The notes beneath the pieces are model-generated. The model did no database searches. It was given only the letters and a program-made list of their open reading frames with translations, and was not told the DNA's origin. 52,039 nt of DNA, taken from a virus. The position numbers and the translations under genes are program-made. The DNA lies in IMG/VR virus record IMGVR_UViG_3300050821_011378, positions 1 to 52,039 of that record. The stretch is one strand, 5' to 3'. Position 1 is the first letter of the stretch. Each line of letters begins with the position of its first letter. This document shows positions 34,241-41,052 of this stretch, piece after piece.

Positions 34241-34570
34241 TCATTTCTGCTCCGCTGCCTGTCGCTGTGCGTTCGCCGCCTCATTCAGCATGCTTAGAGC
34301 AAGGCTGACGTGGTGGGCGGCCAGAAAAACGTAAGGGTTCGGCGAGTTCGCATTCATGAACTCCAGCCGGTGCCCACAGGCAACCAGGGCTTCCTCGGTC
34401 GAGCAGCCGTCGTTCACAGTGACGACCTTGGGCTGCGCCAAGGGCTGGCCGCTGCGCGACTTGATGGAGCCGACTTCGAGTTTCTGCTCGTGGAACTGGA
34501 TAGTCTGACCCACCAGTGGGCTCTCAACATTTTGCAAAACGTATTTGTGTCCGGGGGTCAGTATTTTCAT
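34241..34570 (-). CDS. Acb2/Tad1-like domain protein, 109 aa
   Basis: The N-terminus (PGHKYVLQNVES, then TIQFHEQK) and the middle (VTVNDGCSTEEALVACGHRL) match the plan of small phage proteins with an Acb2/Tad1-type hairpin domain, whose usual form is NDGTTNEEVLxxLIxRLxxLN. Some family members bind cyclic nucleotides and block CBASS or Thoeris signalling. The C-terminal helix (HHVSLALSMLNEAANAQRQ) fits the second hairpin helix. Direct evidence for sponge activity is absent. It lies between two RNA elements downstream of a late promoter. Confidence 0.6.
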   Translation of the reverse strand: MKILTPGHKYVLQNVESPLVGQTIQFHEQKLEVGSIKSRSGQPLAQPKVVTVNDGCSTEEALVACGHRLEFMNANSPNPYVFLAAHHVSLALSMLNEAANAQRQAAEQK

Positions 34571-34598
34571 AAGTGTGGGTAGAGAGCGCGATTGCCGC

Positions 34599-34666
34599 TG
34601 TGGGGCGTCACCGCTTGCAACGGTGCATTCTAGGCCTACCCGACTCCATGAGCCGGAGCCCGCACA
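34599..34666 (-). ncRNA. Structured RNA element, three-way junction candidate
   Basis: The minus-strand RNA can fold with a closing stem TGTG-GGGC/GCCC-CACA (one bulged C). Inside are hairpin CCGGCTC/GAGTCGG with an ATG loop and hairpin CACCG/CGGTG with loop TTGCAAG, joined by a linker containing TAGGCCTA. It is not a canonical tRNA. Upstream is a further small hairpin TTGCC/GGCAA. It could be a leader control element for the 109-aa gene or an independent RNA. Confidence 0.4.
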
Positions 34667-34703
34667 GGACTTTGTTTATCGTTGCCTCAGGCAATCGCAT
34701 CAT
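34608..34703 (-). CDS. Possible 31-aa leaderless peptide
   Basis: The ATG lies exactly where other late elements put the start codon (12 nt after the second box) and opens 31 basic residues (MMRLPEATINKVLCGLRLME, then a Cys/Arg-rich end) to TGA. The frame overlaps the structured RNA above, so either RNA or peptide may be the functional product. Confidence 0.35.
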   Translation of the reverse strand: MMRLPEATINKVLCGLRLMESGRPRMHRCKR

Positions 34704-34738
34704 AACCTGAGGTGTGAATCCGCCGTGGCGATGTCAAC
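34701..34738 (-). promoter_or_regulatory. Late bipartite promoter-like element, copy 9
   Basis: The minus strand reads GTTGAC, 17 nt, ACACCTCAGGTT, ATG. It matches the portal copy except in the spacer. Confidence 0.65.
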
Positions 34739-34864
34739 TTGGGTGGCCTGCGACCGGTCGTGGATTTTGCTGGCAAACACTCTCCAAATATTGTTGGATG
34801 TCTCGCGAACCCAATGAACACCAAACTCCTCAAAACCTTTGCCGAAGTTGGTGCCATCCTAAAT

Positions 34865-35473
34865 ATGAAATCTATACAAAAAGCGGTCGGGCGAAGTGCG
34901 TCACTGTGGCCAATAGGGCTCTGTCTCATCTTATGCGGTTGCAAGCCATCAGAGAAAGAGGGGGAGCAGGCGGTTCAGCAGCAAATCGACCGCGATTCTG
35001 GAAATCACATGAGCCTTAATTGGTTTAAGAAAACCAATGGGCAAGAAGGGGAAGTGAATGGCACCCAGGAGTATGCCATGTCATTCGAGGCAGGGGTCGG
35101 CTTCGTGAACAACTGCAAATGGGTAACTGGCATCATGGGCTCACTACCAACCTTCCGCGTTATAGACCCGCCATCTGGTGCGTTTTCTGAAGCCGCACTC
35201 ACTCCGGGGACGGTCGTGGCTGCAGGGGAGCAGTGGAAGTTAGTGGGCACTATCAGTTTTTTCAAAACCGAGAACGGATGGGCAGTTAATGGAGTTACTA
35301 TAGGTCAGGCAACAAAACAGGACCTGATGGACATGCTGCGTGCGCCACAGAAGCAGCAAATAGAAATAAGCCCGGTTCAAATAGCGGGGATTGTAGGCAT
35401 GATAGGCTTGTTGATTCTCGCTGCTATAGTCGCTGTGAGGCGGATGAAAGCCAAGCCGTCTCCTCCAACCTAA
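34865..35473 (+). CDS. Lipoprotein with C-terminal membrane segment, 202 aa
   Basis: The N-terminus MKSIQKAVGRSASLWPIGLC ends in a lipobox-like LILCGC, so the protein is probably lipidated at Cys. A beta-rich body follows and then a hydrophobic helix near the C-terminus (AGIVGMIGLLILAAIVAV) with a basic tail. An upstream in-frame ATG at 34814 is possible, but the signal peptide fits better from this start. It is a lone plus-strand gene in the virion block, likely a moron that alters the cell envelope, for example by superinfection exclusion. Confidence 0.6.
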   Translation: MKSIQKAVGRSASLWPIGLCLILCGCKPSEKEGEQAVQQQIDRDSGNHMSLNWFKKTNGQEGEVNGTQEYAMSFEAGVGFVNNCKWVTGIMGSLPTFRVIDPPSGAFSEAALTPGTVVAAGEQWKLVGTISFFKTENGWAVNGVTIGQATKQDLMDMLRAPQKQQIEISPVQIAGIVGMIGLLILAAIVAVRRMKAKPSPPT

Positions 35474-35523
35474 TGGTTGGCGCGACCCTCCCTTAAGTTC
35501 CTCACGAGCGTCCTTTTTTGGCG

Positions 35524-35602
35524 CGCTCGAAGGCCTGAGCGAAAGTGGTGGCCCCTCTTGGGTCCCCGTGGGGTGGGGGCGGGGGTGGGGGGCCTTCGAG
35601 CG
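35524..35602. repeat. 12-bp inverted repeat enclosing a G-quadruplex motif
   Basis: CGCTCGAAGGCC (35524-35535) is perfectly inverted as GGCCTTCGAGCG (35591-35602). Between them the plus strand has four G runs (G4-T-G5-C-G5-T-G6, 35570-35592) that satisfy a one-base-loop G-quadruplex. The element lies in the gap between two convergent genes, where a termination or pausing role would fit. Confidence 0.55.
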
Positions 35603-35745
35603 TCGAGGACTTCAGGTCCTTGCAGCTGCCGCCAGAATGCCCAGGAAACCGCAGGGATTAGGCCAGGACGAAGCGATAACCTGCCCAGGTTGTGCTGAGT
35701 AGGTCAGCACAGCGCGCAGCGACCAGGGCCGACGCGCCGGAGCGT

Positions 35746-36048
35746 TTAAACGCCCTGCTCTCTCGACTCGCTTTCGCTCACAGGTAAGACGGTAGGAGTC
35801 GGAGGAGGACGCATTAAGCTCACCGGCCCGGCAGGGTTCCAACCGAGTCTAAGCGCCACCTCTTCAAGCTTTACAAGTGTAGAGAACCTGCCAGCCTGCT
35901 TCGTGGTGTAGCGGAAAACGTCCTTGTGACCTTTGAAGCCAAGGGCGAGGGCAACCCGGCGTTGCCAATGAAAGCCGAGGCGCTGCTTGAAAAAATACTT
36001 GAGAGCAGCAACTCGCCACGCAGTGAAATCGAGCGTGGTCACCAGCAC
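35746..36048 (-). CDS. Hypothetical protein, 100 aa, GTG start
   Basis: The N-terminal half is basic and aromatic (DFTAWRVAALKYFFKQRLGFHWQRRVALALGF), then a helical segment (VKLEEVALRLGWN) and a disordered Pro/Ser/Glu tail. It overlaps the preceding 34-aa frame by about 10 nt and is the last gene of the small-terminase unit. A nucleic-acid-binding role fits the charge, but no fold was recognised. Confidence 0.5.
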   Translation of the reverse strand: MLVTTLDFTAWRVAALKYFFKQRLGFHWQRRVALALGFKGHKDVFRYTTKQAGRFSTLVKLEEVALRLGWNPAGPVSLMRPPPTPTVLPVSESESREQGV

Positions 36049-36143
36049 TGGCCCCAGGGCTTGCCGATGTAATTGCCTCGGCTGTCGTAGCCATAAGTCC
36101 AGGCGAGGTCAGGTCGAACAGTGACCTTAGGGTAGCTTTTCAT
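36039..36143 (-). CDS. Small protein, 34 aa
   Basis: The frame begins with ATG inside the end of the terminase small-subunit gene and encodes MKSYPKVTVRPDLAWTYGYD and a short Gly/Trp-rich end. It overlaps both neighbours, as many genes here do. Too short to assign. Confidence 0.4.
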   Translation of the reverse strand: MKSYPKVTVRPDLAWTYGYDSRGNYIGKPWGQCW

Positions 36144-36741
36144 TTGGATTAGTTGGAGGTGTCGCCTCGATGGCGAGTTGTTTGCGGATAACTTCGGCCG
36201 AGTCGAGACCGATGGAGTCAGCGGCTTGCATCGCTTTCGCAACGCTCAGCATAATCTCTGAGCCCTTCGTTTTGCCTTCGTCGCCGGGGCGCTCGCCCAC
36301 AGTGTCGCCGAGGGCTCTGCAAGACATCAGCTGCACAGTCTCAGCGGCCTTGACCAAGTCTGTGAGGGCGCGGGTCTTCACCTCGCTCCCGTATTTAGTA
36401 GGAACTGTCAGTGCCTCGATAAGCTGGTCTGGTGTCATCGCGTGCAGCTTGCCCGTCACCTTGTCGAGCACAGTTCGGAGCCGGTGAGCCTGGACGAAAT
36501 TGATGGCGCGATTGATTTGCACCTGGACTTCACGCGGGTCGCCCGTTGAGATGTCATTCCACGCCTTAAGCTTCGCCTGCCAGTTCTCAATCGTCGCCAG
36601 ATTTTTAATGAACACCGGGTCGAGGTCGAGCGCCACGGCTGTCTTATCCGCATCGCCCATGAATGCAACCCAGGTGGTAAAAACCTGGATGACATCAATG
36701 CCGTTCTTATCGATGGGGACGATGTTTGCGGGAGCGCTCAT
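36127..36741 (-). CDS. Probable terminase small subunit, 204 aa
   Basis: The N-terminal region holds a helix-turn-helix-like stretch (FMGDADKTAVALDLDPVFIK, then NLATIENW). It is followed by a helical middle (VQVQINRAINFVQAHRLRTV) and an acidic C-terminal tail, the plan of small terminases that recognise DNA and load the large subunit. The start at MSAPANIVPI overlaps the 47-aa gene (ATGA). It lies at the head of the virion block, upstream of the large terminase but separated by several genes. Confidence 0.6.
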   Translation of the reverse strand: MSAPANIVPIDKNGIDVIQVFTTWVAFMGDADKTAVALDLDPVFIKNLATIENWQAKLKAWNDISTGDPREVQVQINRAINFVQAHRLRTVLDKVTGKLHAMTPDQLIEALTVPTKYGSEVKTRALTDLVKAAETVQLMSCRALGDTVGERPGDEGKTKGSEIMLSVAKAMQAADSIGLDSAEVIRKQLAIEATPPTNPNEKLP

Positions 36742-36881
36742 TTCAGGGGGAGCATCTTTTGCCAGAAAGCCTTGCGGCCAGCCTCGCGCTGGGCTTTGGC
36801 GGCTAACTGCCGGATGGCCTGGACATGCTTTGGCATGCGCTTGAAAAGGTCTTCGGTTGGTTTCTTCACCTTCCCTAACAT
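36738..36881 (-). CDS. Small basic protein, 47 aa
   Basis: MLGKVKKPTEDLFKRMPKHV and an Ala/Gln/Arg-rich helix precede a final KMLPLK. The charge suggests nucleic-acid binding. The stop overlaps the start of the next gene (ATGA). The ATG is embedded in the second box of the late element (ACATGTT), so start and promoter overlap. First gene of the minus-strand block. Confidence 0.5.
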   Translation of the reverse strand: MLGKVKKPTEDLFKRMPKHVQAIRQLAAKAQREAGRKAFWQKMLPLK

Positions 36882-36907
36882 GTGAACGGCGACCTGGGCC
36901 GGTCAAC
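36879..36907 (-). promoter_or_regulatory. Late bipartite promoter-like element, copy 10
   Basis: The minus strand reads GTTGAC, 18 nt, ACATGTTAGGG, a diverged copy. It is the leftward promoter of the divergent control region. Confidence 0.5.
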
Positions 36908-36945
36908 TCGGCAAAAAAGGCACTGCTGAGGGCTATACTCTGATT

Positions 36946-37073
36946 TAGTCCCGTTATGCCCTCTCATTTCAAGCGCTTAAGGGGACTAGTATATTAGTAT
37001 AAGTATAGATACATACAGAGATTGAAATACCAGACCACAGTAAAGCTTCTGAGCGTGGGGACTGACGGGACTA
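36946..37073. other. AT-rich divergent control region
   Basis: Between divergent units lies a stretch with TAGTCCCGT (36946-36954) inverted as ACGGGACTA (37065-37073), another GGGACTAG at 36982, and an AT-rich core (TATATTAGTATAAGTATAG, about 36990-37010). TTGAAATACC at about 37023 recalls the early-promoter family. No gene is present. It could be a regulatory switch or a replication start; neither is proved. Confidence 0.45.
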
Positions 37074-37109
37074 GCGCCGGGGCTTGTTTCCAGCTTTTTC
37101 GTCGCCCTG

Positions 37110-37147
37110 GTTGACATCGGCTTTTGAGATTCACACCTCAGGGTATG
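37110..37147 (+). promoter_or_regulatory. Late bipartite promoter-like element, copy 11, plus strand
   Basis: The plus strand reads GTTGAC, 17 nt, ACACCTCAGGGT, ATG. It drives the AP2-domain gene and is one of three plus-strand copies. Confidence 0.65.
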
Positions 37148-37705
37148 AATCGAGAAGATTGCAAGCAGGCATACCGAGGGATTACCCAGGTCCCCAAGGG
37201 CTACAAAATCCTGTGGAAGGCCCAAATAAGCTGCCGGGGCATTCCCTACTTCCTGGGCTACTTCAACAGCGCTGAAGAGGCTGCCAGGGCCTGGGACAAT
37301 GCTGTCTATTACCTTGCTGCCCGTGGCTACCGTGCCAAGGACCAGCTGAACTTCCCTGCCGAGTGGGTCGACTCCTGTGTTCCGATGACGGATAAGACCG
37401 CAGAAATCATCGCCGAGTGTGAGGCGCGCAAGCTGACAGCTCTCGCCCCCAAACGCGACCTGAAGGGCGGCGAGGTGCTTTTAAGCGCCTTGGATGGGCT
37501 GGTTATCTCGACTCGCTCCATCATTGGACAATGCCAAGCCCAACTCTCCCAGTTTGAGTCGCTGCGAAAATCACTCACTGGCGAGGAAGGCGAAAAAGAG
37601 AAGCAGCGACGCTACCTTATCGAATACCTCGGTAAACTCCCAGCCGACTCACCGCTGCGAGCGGACACCCAAAAGATGCTTGATGGCCTCGACAAGCAGA
37701 ACTGA
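37145..37705 (+). CDS. AP2-domain DNA-binding protein, 186 aa
   Basis: Residues about 15-70 (KGYKILWKAQISCRGIPYFL, then GYFNSAEEAARAWDNAVYYL and NFP) match the AP2/ERF-type DNA-binding fold, seen in phage and homing-endonuclease-linked proteins (strand WxAxI, then YLGxFxxxEEAAxAxD helix). The C-terminal 100 residues are helical and may dimerise. It starts leaderless at a late element in the control region, which makes autoregulation or control of the same element family a natural hypothesis. Target sequence unknown. Confidence 0.75.
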   Translation: MNREDCKQAYRGITQVPKGYKILWKAQISCRGIPYFLGYFNSAEEAARAWDNAVYYLAARGYRAKDQLNFPAEWVDSCVPMTDKTAEIIAECEARKLTALAPKRDLKGGEVLLSALDGLVISTRSIIGQCQAQLSQFESLRKSLTGEEGEKEKQRRYLIEYLGKLPADSPLRADTQKMLDGLDKQN

Positions 37706-37727
37706 TTACCAGCCCCTTATACACTCT

Positions 37728-38126
37728 ATGAACGAAACATTCGACCCCACCAAACCAGTGCAGACTCGCGACGGCCGTGCCGCAAGAGTTATCTGCACTG
37801 ACAAAAAATCAAACCAAGGCTTCACAATCATTGCCCTGGTCGAGGACAGCTGCGACAAACGGAAGGAGCAAGTCCTCTCCTACCAGACGTGCGGCAGCAT
37901 TCGCCGCGATGGCACTCACACTGAGAGCGACCTCGTCAATGTGCCCGAGCGTATCCAGCGTGAGTATTGGCTGAATCTCTATGAGGCCTTCACCCACTGC
38001 ACGGTCCACCTGAGCAAGGCGAACGCTGACTCTGCGCGTTCCCCGAAAAGAATCGCCTGCATCCCAGTCAATATTGATGTGGAGGTCGGCACTGGGCTGG
38101 TGCCCTCTGACGACTGCCCCTTTTGA
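37728..38126 (+). CDS. Hypothetical phage protein, 132 aa
   Basis: The N-terminus DPTKPVQTRDGRAARVICTD has the pattern of small phage accessory proteins (KPVQTRDGxxARIxCTD) of unknown function. Beta strands follow and then a more helical C-terminal half ending in an Asp/Cys motif. No catalytic motif was seen. It lies 22 nt after the AP2 gene. Confidence 0.6.
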   Translation: MNETFDPTKPVQTRDGRAARVICTDKKSNQGFTIIALVEDSCDKRKEQVLSYQTCGSIRRDGTHTESDLVNVPERIQREYWLNLYEAFTHCTVHLSKANADSARSPKRIACIPVNIDVEVGTGLVPSDDCPF

Positions 38127-38147
38127 TGGGCAGGTAATCACTTCCTA

Positions 38148-38768
38148 ATGTCACAACTCAGTAACGCTACTCATATGAACAACTCAACAGACGGATTAGA
38201 TGCCTTGGCAGCTTATGAGCTGGCCAAGGGACGCCGCAGCATTCTTCCTACCGACAACAACTGCACCAGCCCCCCGTGGGACAAGTGCGGCTGTGGCAGC
38301 GCTACCTGCCCTGTAAATCTGGAACACGCTAAGCAGCTCTCTGCTGAGCAGGCAATCATCGAACGCCGTGATGCGCGACAACCAGCCCAACGCAAGCTGC
38401 GCTGCTACTACGCGCACTGCCTCGCTATCTACAACACCCGAATGGAAGAGCGCGACGTGCGGCTGATTGAGCGGCTGGGCTTCGAGGTGCTCAACCCGAA
38501 CTGCCAGCGCATCAAGGACGAGTTCGCTGCCTATAAGACGCGCAACCCCGATGACTACATGCAGTATTTCGAGGGCGTTGTGATGGGCTGCGATGTGCTC
38601 GCTTTCCGAGCACTGCCCGATGGCGCAATCCCGGCAGGCGTTGAGAAGGAAGTCCGCTGGGCTCTGGGCATGGGCAAGCCAGTCATCGAGCTGCCCGGTG
38701 CGCTCACACGTAGGACGCTCAGTGTCCACGCCACACGCGATTACCTCTACGAGATTGGGCAGCGATGA
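38148..38768 (+). CDS. Nucleoside 2-deoxyribosyltransferase-like protein, 206 aa
   Basis: After a Cys-rich N-terminal segment (CGCGSATC), the core reads LRCYYAHCLAIYNTRMEERDV, then LNPNC, EGVVMGCDVLAFRALPDG and EKEVRWALGMGKPVIEL. This is the Rossmann-like fold of nucleoside deoxyribosyltransferase or DUF4406 proteins, where a late Glu acts in glycosidic bond exchange. Substrate unknown. It may modify nucleotides for phage DNA, or belong to a nucleotide-sensing (TIR-like) fold. An internal Met at residue 10 is an alternative start. Confidence 0.65.
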   Translation: MSQLSNATHMNNSTDGLDALAAYELAKGRRSILPTDNNCTSPPWDKCGCGSATCPVNLEHAKQLSAEQAIIERRDARQPAQRKLRCYYAHCLAIYNTRMEERDVRLIERLGFEVLNPNCQRIKDEFAAYKTRNPDDYMQYFEGVVMGCDVLAFRALPDGAIPAGVEKEVRWALGMGKPVIELPGALTRRTLSVHATRDYLYEIGQR

Positions 38769-38983
38769 AAAACCGATTGATACTCGAATGGGAGATGCCC
38801 CAGGGCGACGAGGCAGAAGCAGTGCGCGATGCCCTGCAAAGGGCAGTGACACAATGTGTGCGCGCTAACGTCGCCAACTTCGAGTCTGACCGCTACCGGC
38901 CCAGCAGCATTTTTATCCACTGCGAGCACGAGGAGCTGACAACTATCAGCAGCCTGACAGAGCCTGCTTACATCGCGCCGTGA
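38765..38983 (+). CDS. Small protein, 72 aa
   Basis: The frame overlaps the preceding stop by ATGA and encodes a mixed protein (ILEWEMPQGDEAEAVRDALQ, then SIFIHCEHEELTTISS). No family was recognised; the overlap shows that it is coupled to the deoxyribosyltransferase-like gene. Confidence 0.55.
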   Translation: MKNRLILEWEMPQGDEAEAVRDALQRAVTQCVRANVANFESDRYRPSSIFIHCEHEELTTISSLTEPAYIAP

Positions 38984-39029
38984 AACGGCCATTTTTCCTG
39001 CTGAGCTACTGGCCCAAGCAGCCTGAACC

Positions 39030-39344
39030 ATGCATCTACGACAAACTCATTCCTTATCTCGTCAGGCATTTCATCACTCACCCGCCGGTTTCGACACGTT
39101 CACGTCGATTGAAACGGTCACCATCCGCCAGGGTGAATGTCTGCCGAAGACCTGGGCGTGGCTGGAGGCGCGCTGCCCTGGCTGTGGCTCGTCAATCCGC
39201 ATAATCGTGGACAGCAAGCTGAATGTGGAGTTCAGCAGGCGCTTCAATGCCGAGCTGTGCGAGCGCAAGAAGGCGTTCGAAAAGCTTAACGGGCCGATAA
39301 CCTGGGTCACTACCTACGCGCTTCTGAAAGCGGGCAAGCTGTGA
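39030..39344 (+). CDS. CxxC-containing small protein, 104 aa
   Basis: The protein carries one CPGC pair and a basic helix (RRFNAELCERKKAFEKLNG). The frame upstream is closed by a TGA at about 39024, so this Met is the first possible. A different frame upstream, with a GTG at 38980 and an aromatic start MKRPFFLLSYWPKQPEPC, also looks protein-like, so a frameshift or two overlapping genes are possible. Function unknown. Confidence 0.45.
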   Translation: MHLRQTHSLSRQAFHHSPAGFDTFTSIETVTIRQGECLPKTWAWLEARCPGCGSSIRIIVDSKLNVEFSRRFNAELCERKKAFEKLNGPITWVTTYALLKAGKL

Positions 39345-39583
39345 GTGGCGGGACCTTCACCACCATCCTGGACTTCGACCGCGAGGTGGAGGTGGACTAC
39401 GCACACCACCGAGCAACACACGAGCGCTGCGGCCGGTGTGGCGAGCCCAGCTCAGCGCCGGAGCCCGCCGAGGTTGAGCTGGTTGAAGTCAGAGATGCCT
39501 CGACCGGCAAGGCGTTTGAGCCATCACCTGCAGAAGCCGCACGGTTGGAAGAGTTGGCCTGGGACGAAGTCGCAGTGGTCTAA
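39341..39583 (+). CDS. Small acidic protein with CxxC, 80 aa
   Basis: A GTG start overlaps the preceding TGA (GTGA). The N-terminal half has an ERCGRCGEP segment, and the rest is acidic, rich in Glu/Ala (PAEVELVEVRDASTG). No family was recognised. Confidence 0.5.
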   Translation: MSGGTFTTILDFDREVEVDYAHHRATHERCGRCGEPSSAPEPAEVELVEVRDASTGKAFEPSPAEAARLEELAWDEVAVV

Positions 39584-39602
39584 AATGCAGTGAAGCGTTC
39601 TG

Positions 39603-40685
39603 CTATTGGCCGATAACATAAAATCGTTGCCCCATTCCCGGAGCTATGGGGAAGTCGAAAAAAAAGATTCCAGCTGCGCTCAAAGCATTGGTTGCGTCCA
39701 AAACATTGGTCGCAACCCGCGTCCATTGGCTGAAAGGAATCATGAGGTTTGTGCTCATGAGTGCATAATAAGTCGTTCCTGGAGTGCCATTCCACCCTTC
39801 TAGCACCACATTCGCGCTGGACCCTTTGATGATGGCTAAACTAGTCGGAATCGAGGGGGGCGTGAAAATGGCGAGGGAGAGGGTGGAGCCTAATGCGTAA
39901 TTGTCGCCAATTGCAAAAGTGCTTACCACCCCGGCTGGTGTGACTCTTGAAACAGTGTTTGTGCCAACGCCCCCGGTTGGGCTTCCTATATGATGAGTTG
40001 CCACATACAGGTTCCCATCTACGTCGAAACCCAATCCCTCAGGGCTTTCCAGGGTGACGAACCGGCTCACCACTCCAGAGGACGAGACTTTGTTGACCCA
40101 GCCGTCTCCGATATCCGACACATACAAGTTTCCGTTTCGGTCAAAGGCCATACCACTCGGGTTGCCGGTCGGGAAGGCAAACGTGCTCACCACCCCGGCG
40201 GGCGTGACCTTTGAGACATTTTCGTCATCGTAACTAGCCACATAGAGATTTCCGTTTCGGTCAAAGGCCAAGGCTGATACGCCGTTAAAGCCGCTGACGA
40301 ACGGGGTCACCACACCGGCGGAAGACACCCTGTAAACTGTGGAAACATTGGCGTCGTCTGCTGCGTACAGGTTTCCCTGTGGGTCAAGGGCAACATAATC
40401 CAAAGCATCAAAATTGGTCAAGCCGGTAATATTTAGATTTACACTCACCGCCCCATCAGGCGTGACCTTGTAATAACCAGCTACATAGAGGTTTCCCATT
40501 CCATCCACTGCTAAACCCTTGATGCCATCGAACTCCGTGGCAAACGTGCTCACCACCCCATCAGACGTGATTTTTGAGACTGATTTGTTTCGGGTGAAGT
40601 CTGTAACATATATGATAAACTGGGCGTGCACCGCCGGAGCGGCCAGCAGCAGCAAGGCAAAAAGGGAGGGGCGGATTCTTTTCAT
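39603..40685 (-). CDS. Secreted NHL-type beta-propeller protein, 360 aa
   Basis: A signal peptide (MKRIRPSLFALLLLAAPAVHA in form, cleaved after AHA-like Ala) precedes six beta-propeller repeats with the pattern GLAFDxxGNLYVA, then VSKVTPAGVVSTF (NHL/SMP-30-like). The C-terminus (ALMSTNLMIPFSQWTRVATN, then a FDF-rich end) matches the terminal domain recalled from many Verrucomicrobiota secreted proteins. It lies on the minus strand inside the plus-strand block. It is likely host-derived cargo; possible role in adhesion or surface modification. Confidence 0.75.
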   Translation of the reverse strand: MKRIRPSLFALLLLAAPAVHAQFIIYVTDFTRNKSVSKITSDGVVSTFATEFDGIKGLAVDGMGNLYVAGYYKVTPDGAVSVNLNITGLTNFDALDYVALDPQGNLYAADDANVSTVYRVSSAGVVTPFVSGFNGVSALAFDRNGNLYVASYDDENVSKVTPAGVVSTFAFPTGNPSGMAFDRNGNLYVSDIGDGWVNKVSSSGVVSRFVTLESPEGLGFDVDGNLYVATHHIGSPTGGVGTNTVSRVTPAGVVSTFAIGDNYALGSTLSLAIFTPPSIPTSLAIIKGSSANVVLEGWNGTPGTTYYALMSTNLMIPFSQWTRVATNVLDATNALSAAGIFFFDFPIAPGMGQRFYVIGQ

Positions 40686-40819
40686 ATTTACCAACGAGTC
40701 AGAAATCGCTGGGCATGGCAGCATTCAAGCGGAAGCACGAGTTTAGGTCAAGCACTTAACGGTGAGCTAATTCCACGAATAAGCCCGACTTCAAACTTTG
40801 CTTTCTCTTGATATACATA

Positions 40820-40848
40820 TTGCCGTATTTCAAGTGCTCGTGTAGGGT
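40820..40848 (+). promoter_or_regulatory. Early promoter family, copy A
   Basis: TTGCCG is followed after 17 nt by TAGGGT. The spacer TATTTCAAGTGCTCGTG is shared with the copy at 48418 in its first ten bases (TATTTC(A/G)AG(T/C)). The ATG at 40858 is 10 nt beyond the -10-like box. Confidence 0.5.
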
Positions 40849-40857
40849 CCTCCCACG

Positions 40858-41052
40858 ATGAAGAAATACATTGTCTGGGTTAAGGAACGGGGCGGCGAGT
40901 GGGAACCGAACGGCGACGGCCCGGTGACCGCCAAGACAGCCGACCGTATCGTCCGCGAGCTGCGCGGGATGTGCCGAGCGTGCTACCTGCCTGAGGGCAT
41001 CGACAAGGTCAAATCCGAAGACTCCTCAATCCCTCTTTGCGACCGCGTATGA
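40858..41052 (+). CDS. Small protein, 64 aa
   Basis: This basic protein with a central helix (TAKTADRIVRELRGMCRACY) heads a run of short overlapping genes. The start lies 10 nt downstream of an early-type promoter and lacks a Shine-Dalgarno, so the transcript is probably near-leaderless. The stop overlaps the next start by ATGA. Function unknown. Confidence 0.6.
   Translation: MKKYIVWVKERGGEWEPNGDGPVTAKTADRIVRELRGMCRACYLPEGIDKVKSEDSSIPLCDRV

Noticed and set aside
34599-34666. Second tRNA gene
   Set aside because: The closing stem is bulged and the 3' hairpin loop is TTGCAAG rather than TTCRANY, so canonical tRNA features are missing.
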